Positions 7,960 through 15,134 are shown, counted from the stretch's first letter. The stretch is 19,163 bases of DNA from JBGSUE01 sp041753515 (GCA_041753515.1 JBGSUE010000028.1:1-19163); one strand, 5' to 3'. A program made the numbers and translations. Notes: generated from the sequence alone by a model not told the origin.

Positions 7960-8649
7960 GTGGATATTCCTATTCTATTTGAGGATGAATCTATTCTTGC
8001 CGTCAATAAACCTCCGGGAATTGTGGTGAACCGTTCTCAAACCGCCCATACAGATACTCTTCAGGATTGGGCGGAGAAACGGTTGAATTTGACCAATTTG
8101 ACCAATTTGACGAATGATTATTTTCAACGGGCGGGGATAGTCCACAGACTGGATAAAGAAACTTCCGGGGTATTATTAATTGCAAAAACGCCGGCTGCAT
8201 TTGAACATCTGCAGAAACAATTTAAGGACAGAGTGATTAAAAAGACATACCTGGCACTCGTGCACGGGAACGTCGTGCCATCAAAAGGTTCAGTGAATGC
8301 ACCGGTCGGGAGGCTCCCCTGGAACCGTGAACGGTTTGGAATATTACCGGGCGGTAAGGATGCGTTGACAAAATATCAGGTACTCAAAAGAAACGAAAAA
8401 TATTCACTCATTGAACTTCATCCCGAGTCCGGGAGGACTCATCAGATTCGTGTACATATGAAATATATCAACCATCCTGTCGTATGCGATTATCTGTATG
8501 CCGGACGAAAAACGTACAGTCAGGATAAGCTCATATTCACACGCGTCATGCTGCATGCATGGAAAATTACTTTCGTTCATCCTGTAGCTGGTTCATCAAT
8601 TGATCTTGAAGCACCTGTTCCGTCTGACATCGCGTCCGTTATACAATAA
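7960..8649 (+). CDS. RluA-family RNA pseudouridine synthase
   Basis: 229 residues from a GTG one base after the preceding stop. The family signature HRLDKETSG (62-70) includes the catalytic Asp65. Other landmarks are VNKPPGIVV (15-23), KTYLALVHG and SGRTHQIRVHM near 160-170, in the expected order. The enzyme isomerises uridine to pseudouridine in rRNA or tRNA. There is no N-terminal S4 domain, so it is a short RluA/RluC/D-like form; the target position cannot be told. An NLT triplet repeated three times (43-51) sits between the first strands and the catalytic motif. It is followed after 9 bases by the antiporter gene. Confidence 0.93.
   Translation: MDIPILFEDESILAVNKPPGIVVNRSQTAHTDTLQDWAEKRLNLTNLTNLTNDYFQRAGIVHRLDKETSGVLLIAKTPAAFEHLQKQFKDRVIKKTYLALVHGNVVPSKGSVNAPVGRLPWNRERFGILPGGKDALTKYQVLKRNEKYSLIELHPESGRTHQIRVHMKYINHPVVCDYLYAGRKTYSQDKLIFTRVMLHAWKITFVHPVAGSSIDLEAPVPSDIASVIQ
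8086..8112 (+). repeat. Three tandem copies of a 9-base unit inside the pseudouridine synthase gene
   Basis: AATTTGACC occurs at 8086-8094 and 8095-8103, and as AATTTGACG at 8104-8112. The unit is a whole number of codons, encoding Asn-Leu-Thr three times, so copy changes would keep the frame. It falls just before the catalytic HRLD motif, in a region that is probably a surface loop. Confidence 0.9.
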
Positions 8650-8658
8650 AAAGTATCT

Positions 8659-10332
8659 ATGTTGACTGCTATTGTTCTTATCCTTTTCACCGCAATTATT
8701 GGCGGCCTCATAGCGAAAATATTCAAACTCCCGCTCCTTTTAGGATACATTGGGGCAGGGGGTATCAGCGCCTTGTTTTTTCCGACTCTTGCCAAAGAGC
8801 CGGGTTTTTCGGACATATCAGATATCGGAGTGACGCTCCTCATGTTTTCAATCGGAATAGAATTCAGTTTCAACAGGCTGTTTGAGACATTAAAAAAAAT
8901 TACACTCCCCGCTACTATTCAGATTATTGCCTGTACAGTTGTGTATGCATATCTGTTTTCCGTATTCGGTCTTTCCTACCCGGCTAATCTCTATCTGGCA
9001 GTTGCTGCATCTTTTTCATCAACAGCTATTGTTGTCAAATATCTGACTGAACGGGGCAGTATGCATACCCAACCCGGAGCGATTACCACGGCTTGGCTTG
9101 CCGTACAGGATTTATCCGTTGTTTTTTTCGTCCTGTTTCTTTCGTCGGTCGCACAATTTAAACCGGGGGACCCATTGGGTTCTGTACTCATCCATCTTTC
9201 ATTATCAGTTCTGATTTCTGTACTGCTTCTTGGAATGATTATTCTTATGGGAAAAATCGGCATACCGGCACTTTTTTCACGGGTTGCGAAATTGGCCAGC
9301 AGAGAATTATTTTTTCTTTTCGTCGTTCTTGTGGTCATGGGTTTTGCATGGATTGCGCAGATATTCGGAATATCCGCCCCTATCGGCGCTTTTCTCGCTG
9401 GGCTTCTTGTTGCTGAGACGACAGAAAATCATGCGGTATTTGCACAGGTACGGCCATTGAGGGACCTGTTCAGTGCCATATTTTTTATTACAATCGGATT
9501 TTCCCTCCCGCTTTTTGAGAGTATATCTGTCTTTCCACTTATATTTCTTCTTACCGTAACGGTCATAGTTTTGAAGTGGGTAACAGTATTTTTTCTTACT
9601 GCATCAGTAAAAATACACGAAAAAACATCATTTTACGTGGCCACTGCGTTGATTCCAGTCAGTGAATTTGCCATCATATTAAACCGCCAGGCAGTAGAGG
9701 CTGGTTTCGTAGCCCAACATCAGATGGTTCTGGTTGTCGGTATGGTATTTTTATCCTCATGCATCGGAATTCCTGCAATGGATAATGTGCAAAAACTGTA
9801 TTACCGTTTCTGGCCAAAGCATACACCATGGCAGAAGAGGGAGAGTGAGGGTCTTGCGATACATAATCACGTTGTCATACTCGGCTACGGTAGAGTCGGG
9901 AAGTATATCGGAAGAGCGCTTGAACTGGCATGTATTCCGTTTCTCGTTGTTGATTATAACCGTGATGTTGTCACTCTTCTGATAAAGAAAGGAATATCTG
10001 TCGTGTACGGCGATCCGGCTGACCGGGATGTTTTGGATTACGCCCAGGTTGACTGGGCAAAAATGGTTGTGGTTGCCATCCCTGACCGTCATACACAGGA
10101 ACTGGTTATTTCTCATGTGAGATCATTGAACCGGAATGTGCATATACTGTGCAGAACCCATTATGAAGAAGATCAGAAATACCTGAAATCACTGGGTGTG
10201 GATACGGTTGTACAGCCGGAGTTTGAAGCCGCACTGTCAATAACCCAAAAACTGTATCAGGCGTTTAATATTTCTCCCGAGGAGACAGGAGGAAAGTTCT
10301 CACGATTGAAAATAGAACACGGGTTGGGGTAA
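8659..10332 (+). CDS. CPA2-type monovalent cation/proton antiporter with C-terminal RCK domain (KefB/KefC-like)
   Basis: 557 residues. Residues 1-385 form about twelve membrane segments with the CPA2 landmarks LLGYIGAG, GVTLLMFSIGIEFS, SSTAIVVKYLTERG, AVQDLSVV and APIGAFLAGLLVAET. Residues 402-520 are a TrkA_N/RCK domain with the Rossmann motif GYGRVGKYIG, followed by the acidic strand end VVDYN that normally contacts the nucleotide, and YGDPADRDVL. There is no TrkA_C domain. The family exchanges K+ or Na+ for protons and is gated by NAD(H) or another ligand on the RCK domain. No glutathione-specific feature is obvious, so ion and ligand are unassigned. It starts 9 bases after the pseudouridine synthase. 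Confidence 0.92.
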   Translation: MLTAIVLILFTAIIGGLIAKIFKLPLLLGYIGAGGISALFFPTLAKEPGFSDISDIGVTLLMFSIGIEFSFNRLFETLKKITLPATIQIIACTVVYAYLFSVFGLSYPANLYLAVAASFSSTAIVVKYLTERGSMHTQPGAITTAWLAVQDLSVVFFVLFLSSVAQFKPGDPLGSVLIHLSLSVLISVLLLGMIILMGKIGIPALFSRVAKLASRELFFLFVVLVVMGFAWIAQIFGISAPIGAFLAGLLVAETTENHAVFAQVRPLRDLFSAIFFITIGFSLPLFESISVFPLIFLLTVTVIVLKWVTVFFLTASVKIHEKTSFYVATALIPVSEFAIILNRQAVEAGFVAQHQMVLVVGMVFLSSCIGIPAMDNVQKLYYRFWPKHTPWQKRESEGLAIHNHVVILGYGRVGKYIGRALELACIPFLVVDYNRDVVTLLIKKGISVVYGDPADRDVLDYAQVDWAKMVVVAIPDRHTQELVISHVRSLNRNVHILCRTHYEEDQKYLKSLGVDTVVQPEFEAALSITQKLYQAFNISPEETGGKFSRLKIEHGLG

Positions 10333-10341
10333 TATAAGAAT

Positions 10342-10632
10342 ATGAAAAAGAGAAATGTAAATAAAATTGCTACTGTAGGGGATTTGGATGATTTAGCATC
10401 TCAAATTATTACGGGAATCAATGAGACACTAAAAAATTACGCAACGAAAGATGATATAAAATTAGTGGCTACAAAAGAGGATATAAAAAATGTTGCGACA
10501 AAATTAGAAGGAAAAATAGACAATGTTGCCAGTGATGTGTCCGATATCAGACGTCGGGTGATTGATTTGGAGATGGATCATGTGACGAGGCGGGAATTTA
10601 TTGATCTTAAAAAGCAGGTAATCGCAAATTAA
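10342..10632 (+). CDS. Small coiled-coil protein of unknown function
   Basis: 96 residues, starting 9 bases after the antiporter stop. It is charged and almost wholly helical by composition. A degenerate repeat of about ten residues (ATKDDIKLV, ATKEDIKNV, ATKLEGKIDNV) runs through 34-65, followed by a heptad-like stretch, SDIRRRVIDLEMDHVTRREFIDLKKQV. There is no cysteine, signal or membrane segment. The gene is visibly richer in A and T than its neighbours, which might reflect separate origin or only its lysine/isoleucine content. Similar short 'TKEDI' proteins are common hypothetical proteins in bacteria; I know no function. Confidence 0.75.
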   Translation: MKKRNVNKIATVGDLDDLASQIITGINETLKNYATKDDIKLVATKEDIKNVATKLEGKIDNVASDVSDIRRRVIDLEMDHVTRREFIDLKKQVIAN

Positions 10633-10667
10633 ACCCCCGCCCAAGCTGCCTCAAAACAAATTTTTTT

Positions 10668-10686
10668 AAAATCTGCTCTAAAGCAG
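10668..10686 (-). terminator. Possible terminator of the minus-strand membrane operon
   Basis: Read on the minus strand, CTGCT-TTAG-AGCAG (10686-10673) is followed directly by ATTTT, then by A- and T-rich sequence. The stem is only five pairs. A second, overlapping fold (GCCC/GGGC and GCTGC/GCAGC between 10639 and 10692) competes with it. It lies between convergent genes, where a terminator is expected. Confidence 0.35.
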
Positions 10687-10715
10687 CCGGGCTTAGTGAT
10701 GGTGTGGGAATGCAA

Positions 10716-11201
10716 TCATGGAAAGACCGATGTTTTCAGGATTTGTATCAGCATGCCGCTTCCTTCGCTTGCATCGCAAAATGCATTAGCCCCCTTTTCC
10801 AGAAACGTATTTTCTGTAGCTCGGTTCATGCTATTGCCGATAATGAAGGCTTGAGGGTCAACTGAGCGGATTTTGGGAATGCATAAGGTCCCCAGCATAC
10901 CGTCACCCAGGTTGTAGTCCAGAATATATGCCTCGTATTTACGGACTGGAATAGTTGAAACCAGTGCGTCACACGTGACAAATGGTACAACCTGAACGCC
11001 TGTCAGATCCATTGCAATGATGCGGCGTATAACATCAGAGTACTCAAGATCATCATCAAGCATCACCACGTATCGTTTCTGGTTTTTCGGTTTGGTTGAT
11101 ACTGCCGCGCCAACGAGCGCAATGATGAGGATCAGGACCACGACACGCCAAGAAATCTTGGGTAACGATACTGGCTGAGTTCTTTTGAGTGTATGTTCCA
11201 T
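10716..11201 (-). CDS. Membrane-tethered, atypical response-regulator receiver domain protein
   Basis: 161 residues. A basic N-terminus (1-18) leads into one membrane helix (19-34, VVVLILIIALVGAAV), a basic linker (36-43) and then a CheY-like receiver fold. The acidic cluster LDDD (48-51) and the phospho-acceptor candidate Asp95 (ILDYNLGDG) are in place, and Ser124 (IIGNSM) occupies the conserved Thr/Ser position. In the last motif (GANAFCDAS, 137-145) the invariant Lys is Ala144 and the usual following Pro is Ser145. There is no output domain. The stop is 14 codons beyond that motif, so the fold is complete. It is the last of four minus-strand genes, two bases after the third. The basic linker is compatible with the receiver facing the cytoplasm, but topology is not settled. 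Function unknown. Confidence 0.8.
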   Translation of the reverse strand: MEHTLKRTQPVSLPKISWRVVVLILIIALVGAAVSTKPKNQKRYVVMLDDDLEYSDVIRRIIAMDLTGVQVVPFVTCDALVSTIPVRKYEAYILDYNLGDGMLGTLCIPKIRSVDPQAFIIGNSMNRATENTFLEKGANAFCDASEGSGMLIQILKTSVFP

Positions 11202-11203
11202 TG

Positions 11204-11509
11204 TCAGTTATCCTCACTTTCATCAGGTTTATTCTTTTCAGTTGCTTTTATTCTGAATACAAATCCGGCTAAGAGGCCCACGAGAAACATTGCCGGCGGT
11301 AAGCCCCAGAATAATCCGTTGAATCCGGTGATGGCAGAGATTATGAGCAGTGCCGGAACACCGATGACTCCTGTCACGATACCACCAAGCATGAGCCACC
11401 CGGGCCTGTTTATCCACATGCTGGTAAGTATTCCAAACATGATGGTGATAAAGAAAGTGAATGGTACTCCGGCATACCAGATGTAGTAGAGCATGTTGAT
11501 AGTGTCCAT
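11204..11509 (-). CDS. Small membrane protein, about three transmembrane segments
   Basis: 101 residues from the ATG at 11509, with AGGAGG five bases upstream; longer readings of this frame run antiparallel to nothing useful and overlap the previous gene, so they are rejected. Membrane segments lie near 8-31, 37-60 and 65-86. The C-terminus (RIKATEKNKPDESEDN) is polar and charged. The ATG overlaps the stop of the upstream gene (TGATG), so translation is coupled. I do not recognise the family. Confidence 0.78.
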   Translation of the reverse strand: MDTINMLYYIWYAGVPFTFFITIMFGILTSMWINRPGWLMLGGIVTGVIGVPALLIISAITGFNGLFWGLPPAMFLVGLLAGFVFRIKATEKNKPDESEDN

Positions 11510-11862
11510 CACATCCTCCTTAAATATTGCCAGTTCGGAATCAACCATCCGATTTGATGGGCGATGGCGTATCCGGCAAAGATGTATGCCGTAGGCCAGC
11601 TTGGTAGTCCCACAAAGGGTGCAGCATACCATACGACAGGTGCGATGATATATAGTCCACCCCAGACAAACATATTGCCCCAGGACCAGAACAGATTCAG
11701 CAGCCATACCGGAAATAATCCGAACCGGAATGCATCCAGACCTGCCAGCAACTCTACGATTCCCCAGACTACCGACAACCAATATTGGTTAAACCGCATT
11801 GTGATGAATACAACGATAAGCGATATCAACCAGTTGAGCGGGATGAAATATTGTTTTGACAT
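11509..11862 (-). CDS. Small tryptophan-rich membrane protein
   Basis: 117 residues, four likely membrane segments, with many Trp, Phe and Tyr residues. Landmarks are VVWGIVELLAGLDAF, LFWSWGNMFVWGGLYIIA and AIAHQIGW. It resembles the upstream neighbour (11871-12227) in the order E-L-x-G, a Trp-rich G-x-x-x-x-W-x-G-L segment and a final H-x-I-G, so the two may be old paralogues. It starts 8 bases after that gene ends and its stop overlaps the next start. Family not recognised. Confidence 0.78.
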   Translation of the reverse strand: MSKQYFIPLNWLISLIVVFITMRFNQYWLSVVWGIVELLAGLDAFRFGLFPVWLLNLFWSWGNMFVWGGLYIIAPVVWYAAPFVGLPSWPTAYIFAGYAIAHQIGWLIPNWQYLRRM

Positions 11863-11870
11863 TTGATCTC

Positions 11871-12227
11871 TTATTTAAATTGAGGCTTATCGATTGCATG
11901 CAGAAACTGGCGTCGGCCAATAGCGTGGACGAGTGCCATAAGAAATACGGGGATAGAAAGCTGCCATTGCAGAAACAATAGAATGCCTGCAATCAGAAGC
12001 AGTCCAACCCAGTTCGGCCACTCACCGCAGGCCCAGACGAATACCGATAGTGGATTGAAATACCCTTCGGTTATATAGTCGAACAGGGACGGGGTTTCTG
12101 CAAACCAATGGCGACCATTGAGATATTCGATCGCGACGAGGATCCAAAGGACCCATAAGGGTGCAAATAGAGCTGTCAAAAGTACAGCAGCTATGTGCAT
12201 AAGTACAGACAGAATTCTATAAAACAT
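11871..12227 (-). CDS. Small membrane protein, first gene of the divergent minus-strand operon
   Basis: 118 residues with three or four membrane segments (near 4-24, 24-36 and 60-95). AGGAG lies six bases before the ATG. Landmarks are LWVLWILVAIEYLNG, VFVWACGEWPNWVGLLLIAG and LVHAIGRRQFL. The C-terminus is basic. It is the first gene after the candidate promoter at 12327-12354. No cysteine pair, lipobox or enzyme motif is visible. Function unknown; a subunit of a small membrane complex with its neighbours is a plausible inference. Confidence 0.78.
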   Translation of the reverse strand: MFYRILSVLMHIAAVLLTALFAPLWVLWILVAIEYLNGRHWFAETPSLFDYITEGYFNPLSVFVWACGEWPNWVGLLLIAGILLFLQWQLSIPVFLMALVHAIGRRQFLHAIDKPQFK

Positions 12228-12272
12228 GATAGTCTCCTAGGTTTATTGGTTGTGAAAGTGCAACGACAATAC

Positions 12273-12290
12273 ACTGGTTCCCACACCAGT
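12273..12290. repeat. Inverted repeat in the leader of the membrane operon
   Basis: ACTGGT (12273-12278) and ACCAGT (12285-12290) are a perfect six-base inverted repeat around TCCCAC. It lies between the predicted start of minus-strand transcription (near 12320) and the first ATG (12227), so it could be an RNA hairpin in the leader or a second protein-binding site. Confidence 0.6.
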
Positions 12291-12326
12291 AGAAGACTTA
12301 TAGTGGAAATGGGGAAGAGAATCTTG

Positions 12327-12354
12327 ATTATACATCCTGACTGAAAGTTGTCAG
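12327..12354 (-). promoter_or_regulatory. Candidate promoter of the minus-strand membrane/receiver operon
   Basis: On the minus strand: CTGACA (12354-12349, five of six matches to the -35 consensus), 16-base spacer, TATAAT (12332-12327, perfect). The start would be near 12320, giving a leader of about 93 bases before the ATG at 12227. The -35 box lies wholly inside the palindrome at 12348-12362. Confidence 0.6.
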
Positions 12355-12362
12355 CCTGACAA
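12348..12362. promoter_or_regulatory. Palindromic operator candidate shared by two divergent units
   Basis: TTGTCAG-C-CTGACAA is a perfect 7-1-7 inverted repeat. It overlaps the -35 boxes of both candidate divergent promoters. Further CTGAC copies lie at 12338, 12419 and 12432, and GTCAG at 12350 pairs with 12338-12342 as a second, wider inverted repeat. The adjacent gene encodes a winged-helix protein that is the obvious candidate ligand. Confidence 0.6.
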
Positions 12363-12376
12363 AAGTAGTGTATACT
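12348..12376 (+). promoter_or_regulatory. Candidate promoter of the winged-helix regulator
   Basis: TTGTCA (12348-12353), 17-base spacer, TATACT (12371-12376): each box matches five of six consensus bases. Transcription would start near 12383, which is downstream of the GTG at 12368; if used, translation would have to begin at the in-frame TTG at 12392 or be fed by a transcript from further upstream. A weaker upstream -10 (TATAGT, 12299-12304) lacks a good -35. Confidence 0.45.
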
Positions 12377-13582
12377 CGCATTCCTGCCTCATTGATCCAG
12401 CATGAAATCAAAAGGTATACTGACGACATTCCTGACGAAGTATTCAGGCAGCAATTGAAATCCTGGCTAAGTATTTCAAAATACCAGGAATCCGGCAGTA
12501 TCTATACTTATCACAAAGGCATCGTCCTGCGTCGTCACCAAGCTCTTTCCCTTCGTCCTGATCTCATCAGTGATCTGTTCGGGAACCAGTTGCCGGTTCT
12601 TGTTGATTTGGAACTGCCCAAATATGAAGATTATGATATCCTTGAAGAGGAGTTTGAGAAGTATGAACTTGAAAACCGTACGCCGGTTTACTGGATATGC
12701 GGAATAGATAAATTTCTGCTTGGAAAAACCGACACACTCTTCCATTACCTGCGTAAACGTCAGGCAGACAATCCGTCAATTTCTTACGTTCTCTTTTTTT
12801 CAGTCAACTTCCTGCATCCGGCTGTCAGTGGTATCTTGACGTATACATCAACATTTTTACAGAACACCTGCATATCGGCTCTCTACACCCGGGAGACCGG
12901 GTCCTATTTTCTGGATGCATTGGCGTACAAATGGAACTTTACTATCTCAGATAGACTCAAAGAGTCGATTCTCGCTAATACCTCACGTCATTTTACCCCT
13001 CTCAAGCAGGCTGCCCGGTATATACGGGATACGGGTTCAACGTCAACACATGATATCCTCAATCACGATATGATGAATATCAAACTGAAAGGGATTATTG
13101 ACGGACTGCTGCCAAGCGAGCAGTCGGCATTGAAAAAAATCGTTGCCGGTGCAAATGACTTCAATGATGATGAGGCGGTGAGCATTGATTTTCTGAAAAA
13201 AACCGGATGGCTCGAATCGGTACATCATACATTAGGTATTACAGTACCGATATTTTCAGATTTTATTGCACGTTCATTGACGAAGAATAAACAGTTGGAA
13301 TGTTCTTCCGGAAAAATACTGCTTGGCGGTGTTCCTGTGACATCCCTGTTTTCCCAACAAGAACAATCTGTTATCAGGCTTTTCATTGGATCAAACCTGA
13401 GAATAGTAACCCGAGATGAAGTAGCACAAGCGTTATGGGCAAACGGATGGAGTGAAAAATATTCCGATTGGGCAATAGATCAGATCATGTCCAGGATCCG
13501 CAAAAAACTGGCCTATTTGGAGCTTCCAAAATCATTGATAGAATCAGTCAAAGGAAAAGGATTTCGGTATGTTGGAAATTGA
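12368..13582 (+). CDS. Winged-helix (PhoB/OmpR-type) regulator with an AAA-like N-terminal region lacking a P-loop
   Basis: 404 residues if the GTG at 12368 is used; TTG at 12392 is an alternative, and neither has a Shine-Dalgarno. Residues 318-403 are a Trans_reg_C winged helix: LLGGVPVTSLFSQQEQSVIRLF, the helix EVAQALW (351-357), recognition-helix region AIDQIMSRIRKKL (369-381) and the wing GKGFRYV (396-402). Residues 60-225 look like an ORC/STAND-type AAA domain that has lost ATP binding. A hydrophobic strand PVYWICGIDKFLLG sits where Walker B would be, then VLFFSVNFLH, then a helical TSRHFTPLKQAARYI segment like the lid domain. No GxxxxGK[ST] exists anywhere. It overlaps the 519-residue gene by 14 bases. 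There is no receiver domain, but one is encoded in the divergent operon. Confidence 0.82.
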   Translation: MYTRIPASLIQHEIKRYTDDIPDEVFRQQLKSWLSISKYQESGSIYTYHKGIVLRRHQALSLRPDLISDLFGNQLPVLVDLELPKYEDYDILEEEFEKYELENRTPVYWICGIDKFLLGKTDTLFHYLRKRQADNPSISYVLFFSVNFLHPAVSGILTYTSTFLQNTCISALYTRETGSYFLDALAYKWNFTISDRLKESILANTSRHFTPLKQAARYIRDTGSTSTHDILNHDMMNIKLKGIIDGLLPSEQSALKKIVAGANDFNDDEAVSIDFLKKTGWLESVHHTLGITVPIFSDFIARSLTKNKQLECSSGKILLGGVPVTSLFSQQEQSVIRLFIGSNLRIVTRDEVAQALWANGWSEKYSDWAIDQIMSRIRKKLAYLELPKSLIESVKGKGFRYVGN

Positions 13583-15128
13583 GAAAAATGTGGATCATCC
13601 TCCAGCGGCTCCCTTTGCTCCCGAACGAGAACTCATCAATCCCGCGTACATGACAGCATCGGTTGATGATGTCATAAAAGACTATCTTATGCATCTTGGA
13701 TATCAGATTGATCCGGAATTGAATATAAGAAAGTTTTCGGAGATGGTCGATCAGTTATCGATAGTGAATACAAATTTCCTTCATACAGTGCGGATTTCTT
13801 CGGCTGATTGGGATGCTGAACTTCTTGACAAGTTGGACTATCCTGCGCGTATGGACGGGTATGAATTTACAGGTCTCGGATTCGGGAACTGTTTCCGTGC
13901 AGCCGTTTCAATGCCAGAAAATTATGCGGTCATATCACGTGTCCAAATAAAGCTTTTCGGGACACCGACAGAAGTCATGGATGTGGATTATAAATTGCCG
14001 ATCCGGGGATCTTTCTTAGAATACATGAATGGCAATTTTTTACCAAATTTCCTGTCTCAGATTGCTGAGGTTTGTGATGGTACAGGTACTTTCGGAAATG
14101 ATTCCGGAATTGTATTTACAGGCATGATGGACAAAACACGTGTGACGTTAAACATGATTAACCTTCCGCACATTTCTGCTCTGGAAATCAGGTTGCATGA
14201 TACAAAGAAAAAATCTACGAATCCAGATATGACAATCCATGTAACAAAATATCAGAAAGATGCCCGGGTAGGGGATCATATGCCGCAATCTCTGAATAAT
14301 GCTGTTCTGCCGGTGTATATAAACACCCGTTATCAAAATGCAGAGATAGTGATAAAGGAAATGAGACTGAAAGACCTGCAGGAAATGTATAAGCATCCTG
14401 AAATTATTGACCATCCTGAACATGCAGGATCGATGGAATTACTTCTCCTGTCAGGCCTTCGTGCGATTGCAGAAAAAATGCAGCATATGAAACCAGAAGA
14501 TTATTCCCGGGTTGGTCCGAAATTTATGGATATTTTATATGGTGACTGGTGGAAAAAATATAAAGAAGTTCTTCTAGATTACGCGCAAAATCACGTCAGT
14601 AACTCAAATGATTTTATGGAAGGTGAAATTGTATCCTTGTTTATTAAACTAAACGATTTTAGAAGTGATGTATTCTTGCGGATGGCGTATCAGATGGGGA
14701 TTATGGATGTCCTGTTTCCGGAATTTTCAGTTCATGTATACAACTGCGGTTATATGCATAACGGACCGGATTTCCATTATGCAAATCCAGAACAGATGGA
14801 CTATGCGATATATTTATATACGACTTTCAATTCAACGTTTCTTGAATGCATAAAAGCTGATGAGGATGACTTGGATGATCCGCGTCAGTTGGGTAGTGTA
14901 GTGCTAATGGAGGACTTGGAAAGAATTCCGCTTGATCGTGACTGGGAAAAGATATTCGGTGGAGCATTTAATGAAGACAGAGTACCATTTCCGATACTAC
15001 ACGATTCAGCCATTAAAATCCGAGACATGATAAAAGCTGAAGTGAAAAGGCGAAGCAGCAAAGGGGATAAGAGGTATTATAAAATGAGGCCTTTGAATGT
15101 GATAAGTTTAGCTAAAAGTGAAATATAG
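13569..15128 (+). CDS. Large soluble protein of unknown family, cotranscribed with the winged-helix regulator
   Basis: 519 residues. The ATG lies within the end of the regulator gene, with AAGGA seven bases upstream, so the two are coupled. No signal peptide, membrane segment, P-loop, zinc motif or other signature I recognise. The N-terminal half is mixed alpha/beta (YEFTGLGFGNCFRAAVSM, VISRVQIKLFGTPTEVMDV). The middle contains VTKYQKDARVGDHM and a helical stretch. The C-terminal half holds aromatic-rich HVYNCGYMHNGPDFHYANP (about 391-409) and an acidic patch DEDDLDDP, and ends with a basic tail. Composition resembles its neighbours, so recent transfer is not obvious. It is certainly a coding gene by length and position, but function is open. 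Confidence 0.85.
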   Translation: MLEIEKNVDHPPAAPFAPERELINPAYMTASVDDVIKDYLMHLGYQIDPELNIRKFSEMVDQLSIVNTNFLHTVRISSADWDAELLDKLDYPARMDGYEFTGLGFGNCFRAAVSMPENYAVISRVQIKLFGTPTEVMDVDYKLPIRGSFLEYMNGNFLPNFLSQIAEVCDGTGTFGNDSGIVFTGMMDKTRVTLNMINLPHISALEIRLHDTKKKSTNPDMTIHVTKYQKDARVGDHMPQSLNNAVLPVYINTRYQNAEIVIKEMRLKDLQEMYKHPEIIDHPEHAGSMELLLLSGLRAIAEKMQHMKPEDYSRVGPKFMDILYGDWWKKYKEVLLDYAQNHVSNSNDFMEGEIVSLFIKLNDFRSDVFLRMAYQMGIMDVLFPEFSVHVYNCGYMHNGPDFHYANPEQMDYAIYLYTTFNSTFLECIKADEDDLDDPRQLGSVVLMEDLERIPLDRDWEKIFGGAFNEDRVPFPILHDSAIKIRDMIKAEVKRRSSKGDKRYYKMRPLNVISLAKSEI

Positions 15129-15134
15129 CCACGT

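Noticed and set aside
8086..8112. CRISPR-like array
   Set aside because: Units are 9 bases, contiguous and in frame within a gene; there are no spacers.
10633..10715. Plus-strand terminator after the coiled-coil gene
   Set aside because: A seven-T run exists (near 10661-10667) but no GC stem directly precedes it on the plus strand.
11510..11782. Upstream extension of the 101-residue membrane protein
   Set aside because: It would overlap the neighbouring membrane protein almost entirely; a strong AGGAGG marks the ATG at 11509.
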